A stretch of 35,056 nt of DNA from Prevotellaceae bacterium (GTDB lineage Bacteria > Bacteroidota > Bacteroidia > Bacteroidales > Bacteroidaceae). The notes beneath the pieces are model-generated. The model ran no database searches and was not told where the DNA came from. It saw only the letters and a list, made by a program, of their open reading frames with translations. The stretch lies in NCBI GenBank assembly GCA_028726625.1, contig JAQYPT010000065.1, positions 1 through 35,056 of the forward strand, read 5' to 3'. Within the stretch, counting starts at the first letter, position 1. Each line of letters begins with the position of its first letter. Of this stretch, positions 7,815 through 16,265 are shown in pieces. The position numbers and the translations under genes are program-made.

Positions 7815-8684
7815 TTACCCAATAATCTTTTCTTCAATCAACTCTTTCATCAGCGCTTTCACATCCTCATCAGATGACGTAAGCGTTTTGCTCTCCTTGG
7901 CTTGGAACACGATGTTCTGCACCGACTTCACCTTCGTTGGCGAGCCCGAAAGACCACACTGCGCTGGGTCGCCGTCCACATCGGCCACCGACCATTGGTT
8001 CAATGTGAGGTAAGGACGCTGCTCATAGAGTTCGGTCCATGACTCATCGCCTTTCCGTTCCATCGGACAGGTGGCGTACTTGTACTTCATCACCAGTTTG
8101 GCATGGCAAGGACGGCATGGGGCCGCGCTGCCATTCACCGTGACAACCACGGGCAACGGAGCCTCTACTGTCTCGACACCGCCATCAATCAAGCGGCGAA
8201 TAGTAGCCTTACCGTCTTCTATCTTCAATATTTCTTCGGCGTAGGTCACTTGGTTGAGGCCTAATTTCTGGGCAACCTGCGGACCTACTTGCGCCGTGTC
8301 ACCATCGATAGCCTGGCGGCCTCCAATCACCAAGTCTACATGCCCAATCTTCTTGATGGCCGTTGCCAGTGCGTAAGACGTGGCCAGCGTGTCGGCGCCG
8401 GCAAACAAACGGTCGGTCAGCAGCCATCCGGTGTCAGCGCCGCGAAACAAACCTTGGCGGATGATTTCTGCTGCACGCGGTGGTCCCATGGTCAACACGC
8501 CCACGGTAGAACCTGGATTTTGCTCCTTAATACGCAGCGCTTGTTCCAGGGCATTCAAGTCTTCGGGATTAAAAATGGCGGGCAGTGCGGCACGATTCAC
8601 CGTACCTTGCTCGGTCATGGCATCCTTTCCGACGTTTCTTGTGTCAGGTACTTGTTTGGCAAGTACAACGATTTTCAGTTTCAT
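7815..8684 (-). CDS. etfB: Electron transfer flavoprotein beta subunit
   Basis: EtfB, 289 aa, the partner of EtfA. It starts MKLKIVVLAKQVPDT and shows the family blocks NPEDLNALEQALRIKE, VGVLTMGPPRAAEIIRQGLFRGAD, GADTLATSYALATAI, VIGGRQAIDGDTAQVGPQVA and VVTVNGSAAPCRPC. It is about 30 residues longer than the ~255-aa respiratory type, as is common in anaerobes, where some EtfAB pairs do flavin-based electron bifurcation; whether this one does cannot be told here. It is the first gene of the operon, with a well-formed promoter about 70 nt upstream. Its stop codon is 10 bp from the short repeat-bounded element. Confidence 0.95.
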   Translation of the reverse strand: MKLKIVVLAKQVPDTRNVGKDAMTEQGTVNRAALPAIFNPEDLNALEQALRIKEQNPGSTVGVLTMGPPRAAEIIRQGLFRGADTGWLLTDRLFAGADTLATSYALATAIKKIGHVDLVIGGRQAIDGDTAQVGPQVAQKLGLNQVTYAEEILKIEDGKATIRRLIDGGVETVEAPLPVVVTVNGSAAPCRPCHAKLVMKYKYATCPMERKGDESWTELYEQRPYLTLNQWSVADVDGDPAQCGLSGSPTKVKSVQNIVFQAKESKTLTSSDEDVKALMKELIEEKIIG

Positions 8685-8750
8685 AGAATATATTCTGTGT
8701 TATAATATAATGGTCGTTAACAGATTCCTTTTAGGACTTTTGTCTGCTCG

Positions 8751-8782
8751 CAAATGTACTAACTTTTTGGTTCCTACCCAAA
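8751..8782 (-). promoter_or_regulatory. Promoter of the etfB-etfA-DUF559-acyl-CoA dehydrogenase operon
   Basis: On the minus strand the -7 box TACATTTG occupies 8758-8751 and the -33 box TTTG 8782-8779, with an exact 20-nt spacer. Transcription should start near 8744, about 60 nt before the etfB ATG. Confidence 0.82.
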
Positions 8783-8900
8783 AAAATGGGTGCATAAATG
8801 CACAATCAGGATTCGGTTTCACATTCCTTATGCATCAAGGACGAAACATGATAAATCAAGCCGCTATTTACATGATTTCCAATAGCAATGACTTTGTGTG

Positions 8901-8963
8901 CCAAACTCATTGACTTTGATGCCCAAACTCATTGACTTTGACTGCCAAAGTCAATGAGTTTGG
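8901..8963. repeat. Triple 18-bp repeat forming a long perfect hairpin
   Basis: CCAAACTCATTGACTTTG occurs at 8901-8918 and again at 8923-8940. Its exact reverse complement follows at 8946-8963. The second and third copies form an 18-bp perfect stem with a 5-nt loop (ACTGC). A partial copy (CAATGACTTTG) precedes at about 8886. It lies between the divergent etfB and dnaG genes, so it cannot terminate either. It has no T-tract. Confidence 0.85.
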
Positions 8964-9230
8964 ATTGGAAAGTCGCGGACAGGGGGAACGTATCAAGCAG
9001 GAAAACAAGATAAGTACTTCATTATGAATAAGATAAAGACATAGAGTGGTATCGAAAACCGCTTTGTAAGGATGCCCCACTTGCGTGTTTTCAAGGGACG
9101 TGATGACATGGTTGCCGGTAGCTCTTCATGGCAAAGAAATGGGACGCAGCAAGCTCAGGACAGCCGCTGACGTAAGGAATGAAACAGCGGCAGACGCAGA
9201 TAAATATTCTGAAAAATAGCGAAGAGAATA
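8964..9230. other. Gene-free stretch upstream of dnaG
   Basis: I see no open frame with coding character. A hairpin pairs GCCGCTG (9163-9169) with CAGCGGC (9185-9191), and a smaller TTGCC/GGCAA pairing precedes it. A small RNA is possible but I cannot support it. Confidence 0.4.
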
Positions 9231-9262
9231 TTCGGCACTTCATATTTTATTCGTTAACTTTG
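9231..9262 (+). promoter_or_regulatory. Promoter directly abutting the dnaG start
   Basis: The -7 box TAACTTTG is at 9255-9262, with a weaker TTCG at 9231-9234 and a 20-nt spacer. Predicted initiation near 9269 would place it essentially at the ATG at 9270, giving a leaderless or nearly leaderless mRNA. Confidence 0.55.
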
Positions 9263-9269
9263 CATGACT

Positions 9270-11249
9270 ATGATAGACAGAGCCACCGTTGAACGGATAA
9301 AAGACACGGCCAACATCGTGGATGTGGTGAGTGAGTTTGTGACACTTCGCAAGAGTGGCGCCAACTACAAGGGTCTTTGTCCGTTTCATAACGAGAAAAC
9401 ACCCTCGTTCATCGTTTCACCTGCCCGCGGTACCTGCCATTGTTTCGGGTGCGGAAAGGGTGGAAACGCCATCGGGTTTATCATGGAACACGAGCAGATG
9501 AATTATCCCGAGGCCCTGCGTTGGTTGGCTCGCAAGTATCATATTGAAATCCGTGAACGCGAGATGACGGATGAGGAGCGGCGCGAACAGAGCGAGCGCG
9601 AGTCGATGTTCATCGTCAACGAGTGGGCAGCGGGCTATTTCAGCGACTTGTTGCACAACCACCCGGACGGACAAGCCATTGGCATGCAGTATTTTCGTAG
9701 TCGTGGTTTTCGCGACGACATCATCCGGAAGTTCCAGTTGGGGTACGACCTGCCCGACCGCACGCTGCTGTCACGGACGGCCATCGGCAAGGGTTATCAG
9801 GAAGAATTCTTACTGAAAACGGGCATTTGTTATAAAACCGACCGTGGTGATTTAATCGACCGATTCAGCGGACGGGTCATCTTTCCGTGGATAGGGCTCA
9901 ACGGGAAGGTGGTTGGTTTTGGCGGTCGCGTGCTCGACTCGCGCACCAAGGGGGTTAATCAGAAATATGTCAACTCGCCGGCATCAGAGATTTACCAAAA
10001 AGACCATGAGCTGTACGGCATCTACCAGGCCAAGAAGGCCATCGCGAAAGAAGACTGGGTATACATGGTGGAGGGCTATACCGACGTAATCTCCATGCAC
10101 CAGTGCGGCGTTGAGAACGTGGTGGCCAACTCGGGAACGGCGCTCAGCATGCATCAAATTCACATTCTGCACCGCTTCACATCCAACATCACCTTATTAT
10201 ATGATGGTGACGCTGCTGGCATCCATGCGGCCTTCCGCGGAATGGACATGCTCTTGAGTGAAGGAATGAATGTAAAAATACTGCTTTTGCCTGACGGTGA
10301 CGACCCTGACAGCTTTGCACGAAAACATTCGGCCGATGACTTCAAAGCGTACATCGACAAGCATCAAGTTGACTTTATACAGTTCAAGACCGACATGCTG
10401 GTGCGAGATGTCACCGACCCCTTTAAGCGTTCGGAGGGCATCAACTCCATCATCAGCAGCATTGCCGTGGTGCCCAATCAGATTCTGCGTGACACATACG
10501 TGCAGGATTGCGCGCGCAGAATCGGGATGAGTGAGCAGACTTTGATTAACACCATGAATCGTTACATCCGCGAAAATCGAGGTGCCAGAACCACAGAACA
10601 GCAAAGAACGGCCATGCAGGCGGCGCAATCCGTGCCCGTTTCCCACCCCACACCGTCTGCAAAGCCCATGGCACAGGCCTCGAAGGTAGAACTGATGCTC
10701 ATCCAACTGGTGATTAGAAAGGGCGAGCAGCTGGTTTACGAGGGCGTGGAAGATGATAATCACAACGTCGTAAACTTCACCGTGGCTCAATATATCGACT
10801 ACATCTTGAATGGTGACCAGCTGCAATTGGGCAACGAACTCTACAGGCGCATCCTGTCAGAGGCTGTCAGTCACAGCGGAGAAGAAGGCTTTGTGGCTGA
10901 ACAATACTTCGTGCATCATGACGATATTGAAATCAGCAAACTGGCCAGCAGGTTGAGCATGGATGCTTATCAGGTGATGGAAACACAAAAACCAGCATCT
11001 GAAACGAAATACGTCGACGAGGAACAATTGGCGAGAGAGGCGCAAGAGGATCTCCGAAACCATACCATCCACTTGGTGATGGACTACCGCATGGACTATG
11101 TTGAACAGCGGTTGAAAGACCTGATGCGCGAGATAGCTGAGGCGTCGAACGACGCTGAACGCATGCAACAGCTCATGCTGGAATATAAAGACATGCACCA
11201 AATACGCAATGCCTTGGCCAAACAGTTGGGCAACAACATCATCGTGTAA
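9270..11249 (+). CDS. dnaG: DNA primase
   Basis: DnaG, 659 aa, makes the RNA primers for chromosomal replication. The CHC2 zinc finger is complete (Cys37, His40, Cys58, Cys61 around CPFHNEKTPSF). The catalytic core has the RYPxx-like segment VGFGGRVLD, and the TOPRIM domain has MVEGYTDVISMHQ and LLYDGDAAGIHA. The C-terminal third is the helical DnaB-interaction region, with low conservation. An ATG at 9264 is in frame, but the family starts at MIDRATVERI and the promoter -7 box ends at 9262, so 9270 is preferred. Cardiolipin synthase follows closely, with no promoter visible between them. Confidence 0.97.
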   Translation: MIDRATVERIKDTANIVDVVSEFVTLRKSGANYKGLCPFHNEKTPSFIVSPARGTCHCFGCGKGGNAIGFIMEHEQMNYPEALRWLARKYHIEIREREMTDEERREQSERESMFIVNEWAAGYFSDLLHNHPDGQAIGMQYFRSRGFRDDIIRKFQLGYDLPDRTLLSRTAIGKGYQEEFLLKTGICYKTDRGDLIDRFSGRVIFPWIGLNGKVVGFGGRVLDSRTKGVNQKYVNSPASEIYQKDHELYGIYQAKKAIAKEDWVYMVEGYTDVISMHQCGVENVVANSGTALSMHQIHILHRFTSNITLLYDGDAAGIHAAFRGMDMLLSEGMNVKILLLPDGDDPDSFARKHSADDFKAYIDKHQVDFIQFKTDMLVRDVTDPFKRSEGINSIISSIAVVPNQILRDTYVQDCARRIGMSEQTLINTMNRYIRENRGARTTEQQRTAMQAAQSVPVSHPTPSAKPMAQASKVELMLIQLVIRKGEQLVYEGVEDDNHNVVNFTVAQYIDYILNGDQLQLGNELYRRILSEAVSHSGEEGFVAEQYFVHHDDIEISKLASRLSMDAYQVMETQKPASETKYVDEEQLAREAQEDLRNHTIHLVMDYRMDYVEQRLKDLMREIAEASNDAERMQQLMLEYKDMHQIRNALAKQLGNNIIV

Positions 11250-11329
11250 CACCAAAAATGACACGCTGGCGCGACTTTATCGTGCCAACCGACCAACAAA
11301 TCGGACTTGCCAGCAGCATAAACAATACT

Positions 11330-12754
11330 ATGGTTTACCTTCATTGGATGCTTATCTTGATCTATTTGATCATCATTATCGCCACCATTGTCACCGTCTT
11401 GTTAGACAACCGGCAACCGTCGAAGACAATGGCGTGGTTGCTTGTGCTCATTTTCTTACCCATCGTGGGCATCATTCTTTATTTCTTCTTCGGCCAAAAC
11501 ACGCGCAAGCAGCGCATGATGAGCCAGCGAAGCATCGACCAACTCACCAAACGTTCGATGTTGGAGTTTGCCGAACAGAAAGATTTGATGCTGCCCGAAC
11601 GGTATCAACCGCTGATACAGCTGTTCGCTAATCAAAACATGTCGTTGCCATTCAAGGACAACGAGGTGGAAATCTATACCGAAGGGGCCGACTTCTTCCT
11701 AGGGTTACTTAAAGCCATAGGCAGTGCCAAACATCACATACACATCGACACGTACATCATCGAAGACGACCCGCTGTCGCAGTTGATTGCCGATGCCTTG
11801 ATAGATAAGGCTCGGGAGGGTGTTGAGGTACGACTGATTTACGACTATGTGGGTTGTTGGAAGGTTCCCCGCAGGTATTTTGAGCGGCTTCGCAACGCTG
11901 GTGTTGATGTGCGTTCTTTCATGCCAGTGCACTTTCCGGCATTCACTGGCAAGGTAAACTACCGCAATCACCGCAAGCTGGCCGTCGTAGATGGGCAGAT
12001 AGGTTTTATCGGTGGCATGAACATTGCCATGCGCTACATACGCGGTTCGGCCAAACAGCCATGGAGAGATACGCACATGAAGGTGCGCGGAGGAGCCGTG
12101 TACGCCATACAGCGTGCCTTTTTGGTAGATTGGTATTTCGTGGATAGGACGCTCATCAGCAGTCAAAAGTATTATCCACCCTTTGAACAACCCATTACAA
12201 ACAATTGTCTTGCACAGGTTGTGACCAGCAGTCCTATCTCGCCTTGGCCTGAAATAATGCAGGGATATGTGCGCATCTTGCTCGAGGCCCGCCATTATGT
12301 CTACATGGAAACACCTTATTTTCTACCCACGGAGCCAGTGCTTTTCGCCATTCGCACAGCGGCCTTGACTGGTGTTGACGTGCGCCTGATGCTGCCAAGG
12401 CATGGGGACGTGAAGTTAGTTGAATGGGCCAGCAGGTCGTATATCCCTATCATGATTGAGGCGGGCGTGAAGGTTTATTTCTACAAAGCGGGGTTCAATC
12501 ATTCTAAACTCTTGGTGGCCGATGACAGTTTGTGTACATGTGGATCCACCAACATCGACTTCCGTAGCTTTGAAAACAACTTCGAGGCTAACATTTTCTT
12601 TTATGATGAGGAGCTGGCTTTGCGCATGAAGCAGGTCTTTTTGACCGATCAGGAATCGTGTGTGCTTGTCGACAGGCTGACAGATTTCATGCGCAGGCCG
12701 TTCTTAAACAGGCTTTGGGAGTCGCTGGTACGTCTGCTTGCTCCGCTTCTATGA
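11330..12754 (+). CDS. cls: Cardiolipin synthase (phospholipase D family)
   Basis: A 474-aa membrane enzyme that condenses phosphatidylglycerol into cardiolipin. Two hydrophobic segments come first (WMLILIYLIIIIATIVTVL, then AWLLVLIFLPIVGIILYFFF). Two PLD/HKD motifs follow: HRKLAVVDG from about residue 214 and HSKLLVADD from about residue 391, each with a downstream Gly-rich strand (GFIGGMN, CGSTN). The frame is open back to an ATG at 11258, 8 bp after dnaG. Family members put the first membrane helix right at the N-terminus, so I favour 11330; 11258 remains possible and would make 498 aa. It converges on rsmD with 22 bp between the stops. Confidence 0.93.
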   Translation: MVYLHWMLILIYLIIIIATIVTVLLDNRQPSKTMAWLLVLIFLPIVGIILYFFFGQNTRKQRMMSQRSIDQLTKRSMLEFAEQKDLMLPERYQPLIQLFANQNMSLPFKDNEVEIYTEGADFFLGLLKAIGSAKHHIHIDTYIIEDDPLSQLIADALIDKAREGVEVRLIYDYVGCWKVPRRYFERLRNAGVDVRSFMPVHFPAFTGKVNYRNHRKLAVVDGQIGFIGGMNIAMRYIRGSAKQPWRDTHMKVRGGAVYAIQRAFLVDWYFVDRTLISSQKYYPPFEQPITNNCLAQVVTSSPISPWPEIMQGYVRILLEARHYVYMETPYFLPTEPVLFAIRTAALTGVDVRLMLPRHGDVKLVEWASRSYIPIMIEAGVKVYFYKAGFNHSKLLVADDSLCTCGSTNIDFRSFENNFEANIFFYDEELALRMKQVFLTDQESCVLVDRLTDFMRRPFLNRLWESLVRLLAPLL

Positions 12755-12776
12755 TGACGTTTCCCTTCGTCAGCGA

Positions 12777-13319
12777 TTACATGTCTTTGGATTGAAATAT
12801 GGTAAAATTGACGCTGCCGTAGTGTCTGTGTTCGACATATTGCGGCAATGTGCTGAAATCATTCTTCTTTCCGTGTTCGAATACGAACACACCGTTTGGC
12901 TTCAGCAGGTCATATTGCAGAACAAGTGAGGGTATCTTCTCCAGTTCGGGCAAGGTGTATGGAGGGTCAGCAAAGATGAAATCGAACTGTTGATGGCAAT
13001 TTTTCAGGAAGCGAAACACGTCCCCTCGAATCAAAACGTTCTTCTCTGTTCCTAATTTTTGCATGCAATAGCGAATCAAGTTGGCATGGTCGCGGTCGGC
13101 TTCCACGCTCACTACCTGCTCACACCCACGCGACAACAGCTCCATGGAGATGCTGCCAGTGCCAGCAAAGAGATCTAAAGCCATGGCTCCTTCAAAGTCA
13201 ATGTAGCCGTTCAGCACGTTAAAGATGCTCTCTTTAGCATAGTCTGTCGTGGGTCTGGCTTTGAACGTGTGGGGTATGTCTAAGTGTCTTCCCTTGTATA
13301 AGCCTGTGATGATGCGCAT
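12777..13319 (-). CDS. rsmD: 16S rRNA (guanine966-N2)-methyltransferase
   Basis: RsmD, 180 aa, modifies G966 of 16S rRNA using S-adenosylmethionine. It starts MRIITGLYKGRHLDIP, then has the RPTTDYAKESIFNVL block, the SAM motif LDLFAGTGSIS at about 48-58, and the catalytic DPPY at 118-121. A longer frame continues upstream to 13583 but is only the antisense-frame overlap with the preceding gene. The ATG at 13319 overlaps the stop of the DUF3822 gene (TAATG), which supports translational coupling. Confidence 0.95.
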   Translation of the reverse strand: MRIITGLYKGRHLDIPHTFKARPTTDYAKESIFNVLNGYIDFEGAMALDLFAGTGSISMELLSRGCEQVVSVEADRDHANLIRYCMQKLGTEKNVLIRGDVFRFLKNCHQQFDFIFADPPYTLPELEKIPSLVLQYDLLKPNGVFVFEHGKKNDFSTLPQYVEHRHYGSVNFTIFQSKDM

Positions 13320-14137
13320 TATTTTCCTTTCAAAAAGAGGGTGATAAGGTCGAATGTGATTCCTTTGATGTTGATGATGGGGGCACGGTTGAACTCTGCT
13401 GCGGGATTGATGTAATACACTTTTTGCAAATAGCGGTGCAGGTTGTCGGTCAACCATTTGCGTTCGGGAACGTCGCCCGCTATATGCAGCTCGTCTTTCT
13501 CGGTGTCCAAAGCCAACAATTTCCATGCGTACAGCAGGAAGTAGATGGCATCTTGCGCACTTGCCGCATTGAACGTGTTGCAAAACTTGAAGCGGTTGTG
13601 CTGAAAACAGAACACGTCTACCTTCTTATCATGAAAGTATGCGTACAGTTTTTGGTACGCTCCTGTGAAACTTCGCTTATGTAGATAGCTCCAAACCGGC
13701 TGCAACATGGGGTGGAAACGCACGTCGTTGAAGTGGTCTGTGATAACCAATTTCAGGTCTTTGTTCATGGAGAACACGGCCACAGCATTGAGATTGGGCA
13801 GAATGGCGTGCAACACCGCGCTGTCGCCATGCCCGATGAAGGTGTGATGGTAAAGGATTTCGATGGCACTTTCATCAAATTCGTCAATGGGAATCATCAG
13901 AACAGGCGAGTCGACCATCACCTGTGCCCGTTGGTAGCCATACGAGAGCAGGTCGCTTTCTTCAAAGGCTTCGCGTAAGTTGGCAGCCAACGAAATGCCA
14001 CTCTTGAGGATATAAGGCTCGAAAGCCAATTGGCTCTCCGTGGAATTGTCTATCACGGAGAAACTCAAGGAGTGCTGACTAACTCTGAATGTCAGTCTTG
14101 CTCTCTTTCTTTGTATGTCATTCCCAGTTTCCGGCAT
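13319..14137 (-). CDS. DUF3822 family protein
   Basis: A 272-aa soluble protein that I recognise as the Bacteroidota DUF3822 family from its N-terminal segment RLTFRVSQHSLSFSVID and the paired block in the second half (DVFCFQHNRFKFCNTFNAASAQDAIYFLL, read in pieces). The fold is thought to resemble actin/ASKHA proteins; its biochemical role is unknown. It is commonly placed directly before rsmD, as here, with the stop and start codons overlapping. Two start codons are possible, 14161 and 14137; both overlap the upstream gene, and I chose the one with the smaller (20-nt) overlap. Confidence 0.85.
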   Translation of the reverse strand: MPETGNDIQRKRARLTFRVSQHSLSFSVIDNSTESQLAFEPYILKSGISLAANLREAFEESDLLSYGYQRAQVMVDSPVLMIPIDEFDESAIEILYHHTFIGHGDSAVLHAILPNLNAVAVFSMNKDLKLVITDHFNDVRFHPMLQPVWSYLHKRSFTGAYQKLYAYFHDKKVDVFCFQHNRFKFCNTFNAASAQDAIYFLLYAWKLLALDTEKDELHIAGDVPERKWLTDNLHRYLQKVYYINPAAEFNRAPIINIKGITFDLITLFLKGK

Positions 14138-14600
14138 TGTCGTTTGATGTGTTAAGATCACCGATTTTCAGTCCGGGAAAGCGTCCCGCTGCATTCTCGT
14201 CGTCAATCAATTGTTGGATGGCTTGCTGGTCCAATCCCTGTAAAAAGTCAGCATAATAGGCCCTGCATTCCATCAATGGCAGCTGTCGTCCTGACTTAGT
14301 GAGCTGCATGGCGGTTTCTATCTCGAACTGCTTGTGGTTGGTATGCGGAACAAACCGCAGAGAGTCGGTCAGCAAGCCCCGCCGTATCAGGCTATCGAAG
14401 CTGGCGGTATAGCCTCCCGTGGCCATGCGGTATTTCTCTTCGGCCAAGCGTATTTGCACCAAATGGTGCTTCACTTCCGTTTCTCGCTCTGTCTGTTGCT
14501 GCTTGAAGTGAATGGGACCGTAGATGCTCAAGATGCACAACATGGCCAGAATCAAGACGCAGCAGGTTAAAAGATAATTATGCTTTACTTTGACTTTCAT
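14118..14600 (-). CDS. Membrane-anchored protein of unknown function
   Basis: A 160-aa protein with one N-terminal transmembrane segment (residues ~9-28, LLTCCVLILAMLCILSIYGP) and a charged periplasmic part. The stretch EEKYRMATGGYTASFDSLI has the layout of pseudopilin-like or minor prepilin proteins, but no prepilin cleavage motif is visible, so I do not claim that. It opens an operon with DUF3822 and rsmD, overlapping the former by about 20 nt. The frame extends upstream to 14684, but that start lies at the promoter boxes, so the ATG at 14600 is used. Confidence 0.8.
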   Translation of the reverse strand: MKVKVKHNYLLTCCVLILAMLCILSIYGPIHFKQQQTERETEVKHHLVQIRLAEEKYRMATGGYTASFDSLIRRGLLTDSLRFVPHTNHKQFEIETAMQLTKSGRQLPLMECRAYYADFLQGLDQQAIQQLIDDENAAGRFPGLKIGDLNTSNDNAGNWE

Positions 14601-14615
14601 GACCGATTTTTGTTG

Positions 14616-14623
14616 TATCTTTG
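14616..14623 (+). promoter_or_regulatory. -7 box for the RecD-like helicase gene
   Basis: TATCTTTG matches TAnnTTTG. A TTTG lies 23 nt upstream (14589-14592), a little further than the usual spacing. The leader to the ATG at 14721 would be about 90 nt. It faces the minus-strand box at 14651-14658. Confidence 0.5.
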
Positions 14624-14650
14624 TGCGTATGGCGAACCAACTCACACTTG

Positions 14651-14658
14651 CAAAAGTA
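14651..14658 (-). promoter_or_regulatory. -7 box for the membrane protein/DUF3822/rsmD operon
   Basis: On the minus strand the sequence is TACTTTTG. The nearest TTTG is at 14685-14682, 23 nt away. The leader to the ATG at 14600 would be about 45 nt. Confidence 0.5.
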
Positions 14659-14720
14659 CAAAATAGTTTCCAATAAACCGACAAATCGGTAAATTTCTCA
14701 TTCTATCTCTTTCTGAACAC

Positions 14721-16241
14721 ATGCTCACAGACGAACTCATCTTCCAAATCAAACGACAATTCGCACTTGAACCTACTGCCGAACAGGCCGACGCTCTGCG
14801 CACCTTTGCCTGTTTCATGATGGATGACGACCCCCATGCGGTGATGATTTTGCGGGGTAGCGCAGGCACTGGGAAGACCTCTTTGGCTGCGGCTATCGTG
14901 CGAACCATGGTATCACTGGGGCAAAAGGTGATGCTCTTGGCCCCTACCGGACGCGCCGCAAAGGTGTTTGCCATGAACAGCACGCACCCTGCTTACACCA
15001 TTCATCACCAGATATACCGACAGAAAACCTTTGAAAGCGATGGTGGTGTGTTCAATCTCAACTACAACCGCCATACCGACACGCTGTTCATGGTAGACGA
15101 ATGTTCGATGATTTCCAACCGCAGCATGCCCGACTCGTCGTTCGGAAGCGGGTGCCTGTTAGACGATTTGGTGCAGTTTGTCTACGGTGGACGCAACTGT
15201 AAGATGGTGCTCATCGGTGATCAGGCGCAGCTGCCGCCTGTCGGTGAGACCGAATCTCCGGCGCTGAACGCCGACTTCTTACAAGGGTATGGACTGAAAA
15301 CCTACGAGTGTACGCTCAGCGAGGTGCTGCGCCAGAGCCGACAGAGCGGCATACTGTACAATGCAACGCTCATCAGGCAGATGATCACCCGTGACGAATT
15401 GGCCGAATTACCCCAGATACATTTCCATGGATTCGCTGACATCAAGATGGTGCCAGGCGATGAATTGATAGAGACGCTCAATGACAGTTACACGGAAGTG
15501 GGCATGGACGAAACAATCGTCGTGACGAGAAGTAATAAGCGGGCCAACATCTATAACAGCGGTATCCGTAACACCATCCTGGACAGAGAGGAGGAACTAA
15601 GCTCCGGTGACTGGCTCATGGTGGTGCGGAACAATTATTTTTGGTTGCAACAAGCCACCGAATCGTCGGTGAACGATGTGCCGCTTGTGAGTGACGCCGC
15701 TGCCTCTTCGACCATGCAAGAGACGGAAAAAGATGAAAACGGCACCAACGGAATCTCCTTTTTGGCCAACGGAGACCGTGCCTTGGTGCAGCGGGTGAGG
15801 AACGTGCGCGAAGTGTATGGCTTCCGTTTTGCTGACGTCTGGTTGCAATTCCCCGACTACGACCAATACGAATTGCAAGCAACGGTCGTGCTGGACAGTC
15901 TTAACACAGAGGCACCGGCGTTGACACCAGCGCAAAACGAGCGGTTGTTTCAGGAGGTGATGGCCGACTATGCCGACATTCCCTTGAAGCGGGAACGGCT
16001 CAAAAAGATGAGACAAGACAAGTTGTTGAACGCCATTCAGGTGAAATATGCGTACGCCATCACCTGTCATAAGGCGCAAGGTGGGCAGTGGGCGCATGTC
16101 TATCTGGATCAAGGCTATATGACCGACGACATGCTCACGCCCGACTATGTGCATTGGTTGTACACCGCTTTCACCCGTGCCACCGAGCGTTTGTATTTGG
16201 TCAATTGGCCTAAAACGCAAACGCACGATGAGGATGATTGA
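14721..16241 (+). CDS. RecD-like ATP-dependent DNA helicase
   Basis: A 506-aa superfamily 1B helicase. Walker A (GSAGTGKT) is at residues 46-53, Walker B is MVDECSMIS, and the motif III-like GDQAQLPPVG is clear. The C-terminal motif block is YAITCHKAQGGQWAHVYLD, followed by a YTAFTRATERLYLV signature typical of RecD and UvrD relatives. It lacks the N-terminal domains of RecD2 and any nuclease region, and no RecB/RecC partners are nearby. It probably acts alone in recombination or repair. It belongs to the same superfamily as the protein at 692-2857 but differs in length and lacks the HTH tail. Confidence 0.92.
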   Translation: MLTDELIFQIKRQFALEPTAEQADALRTFACFMMDDDPHAVMILRGSAGTGKTSLAAAIVRTMVSLGQKVMLLAPTGRAAKVFAMNSTHPAYTIHHQIYRQKTFESDGGVFNLNYNRHTDTLFMVDECSMISNRSMPDSSFGSGCLLDDLVQFVYGGRNCKMVLIGDQAQLPPVGETESPALNADFLQGYGLKTYECTLSEVLRQSRQSGILYNATLIRQMITRDELAELPQIHFHGFADIKMVPGDELIETLNDSYTEVGMDETIVVTRSNKRANIYNSGIRNTILDREEELSSGDWLMVVRNNYFWLQQATESSVNDVPLVSDAAASSTMQETEKDENGTNGISFLANGDRALVQRVRNVREVYGFRFADVWLQFPDYDQYELQATVVLDSLNTEAPALTPAQNERLFQEVMADYADIPLKRERLKKMRQDKLLNAIQVKYAYAITCHKAQGGQWAHVYLDQGYMTDDMLTPDYVHWLYTAFTRATERLYLVNWPKTQTHDEDD

Positions 16242-16265
16242 GCGAGAGCGGCCATTAAAAGCCAC

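Noticed and set aside
8380..8913. Plus-strand 177-codon frame opposite etfB
   Set aside because: It is mostly antisense to etfB and continues into the promoter and repeat region; no motif supports it.
13320..13583. Long N-terminal extension of rsmD
   Set aside because: It is antisense-free but out of frame with DUF3822 and consists of low-plausibility His/Arg-rich sequence; RsmD homology starts at 13319.
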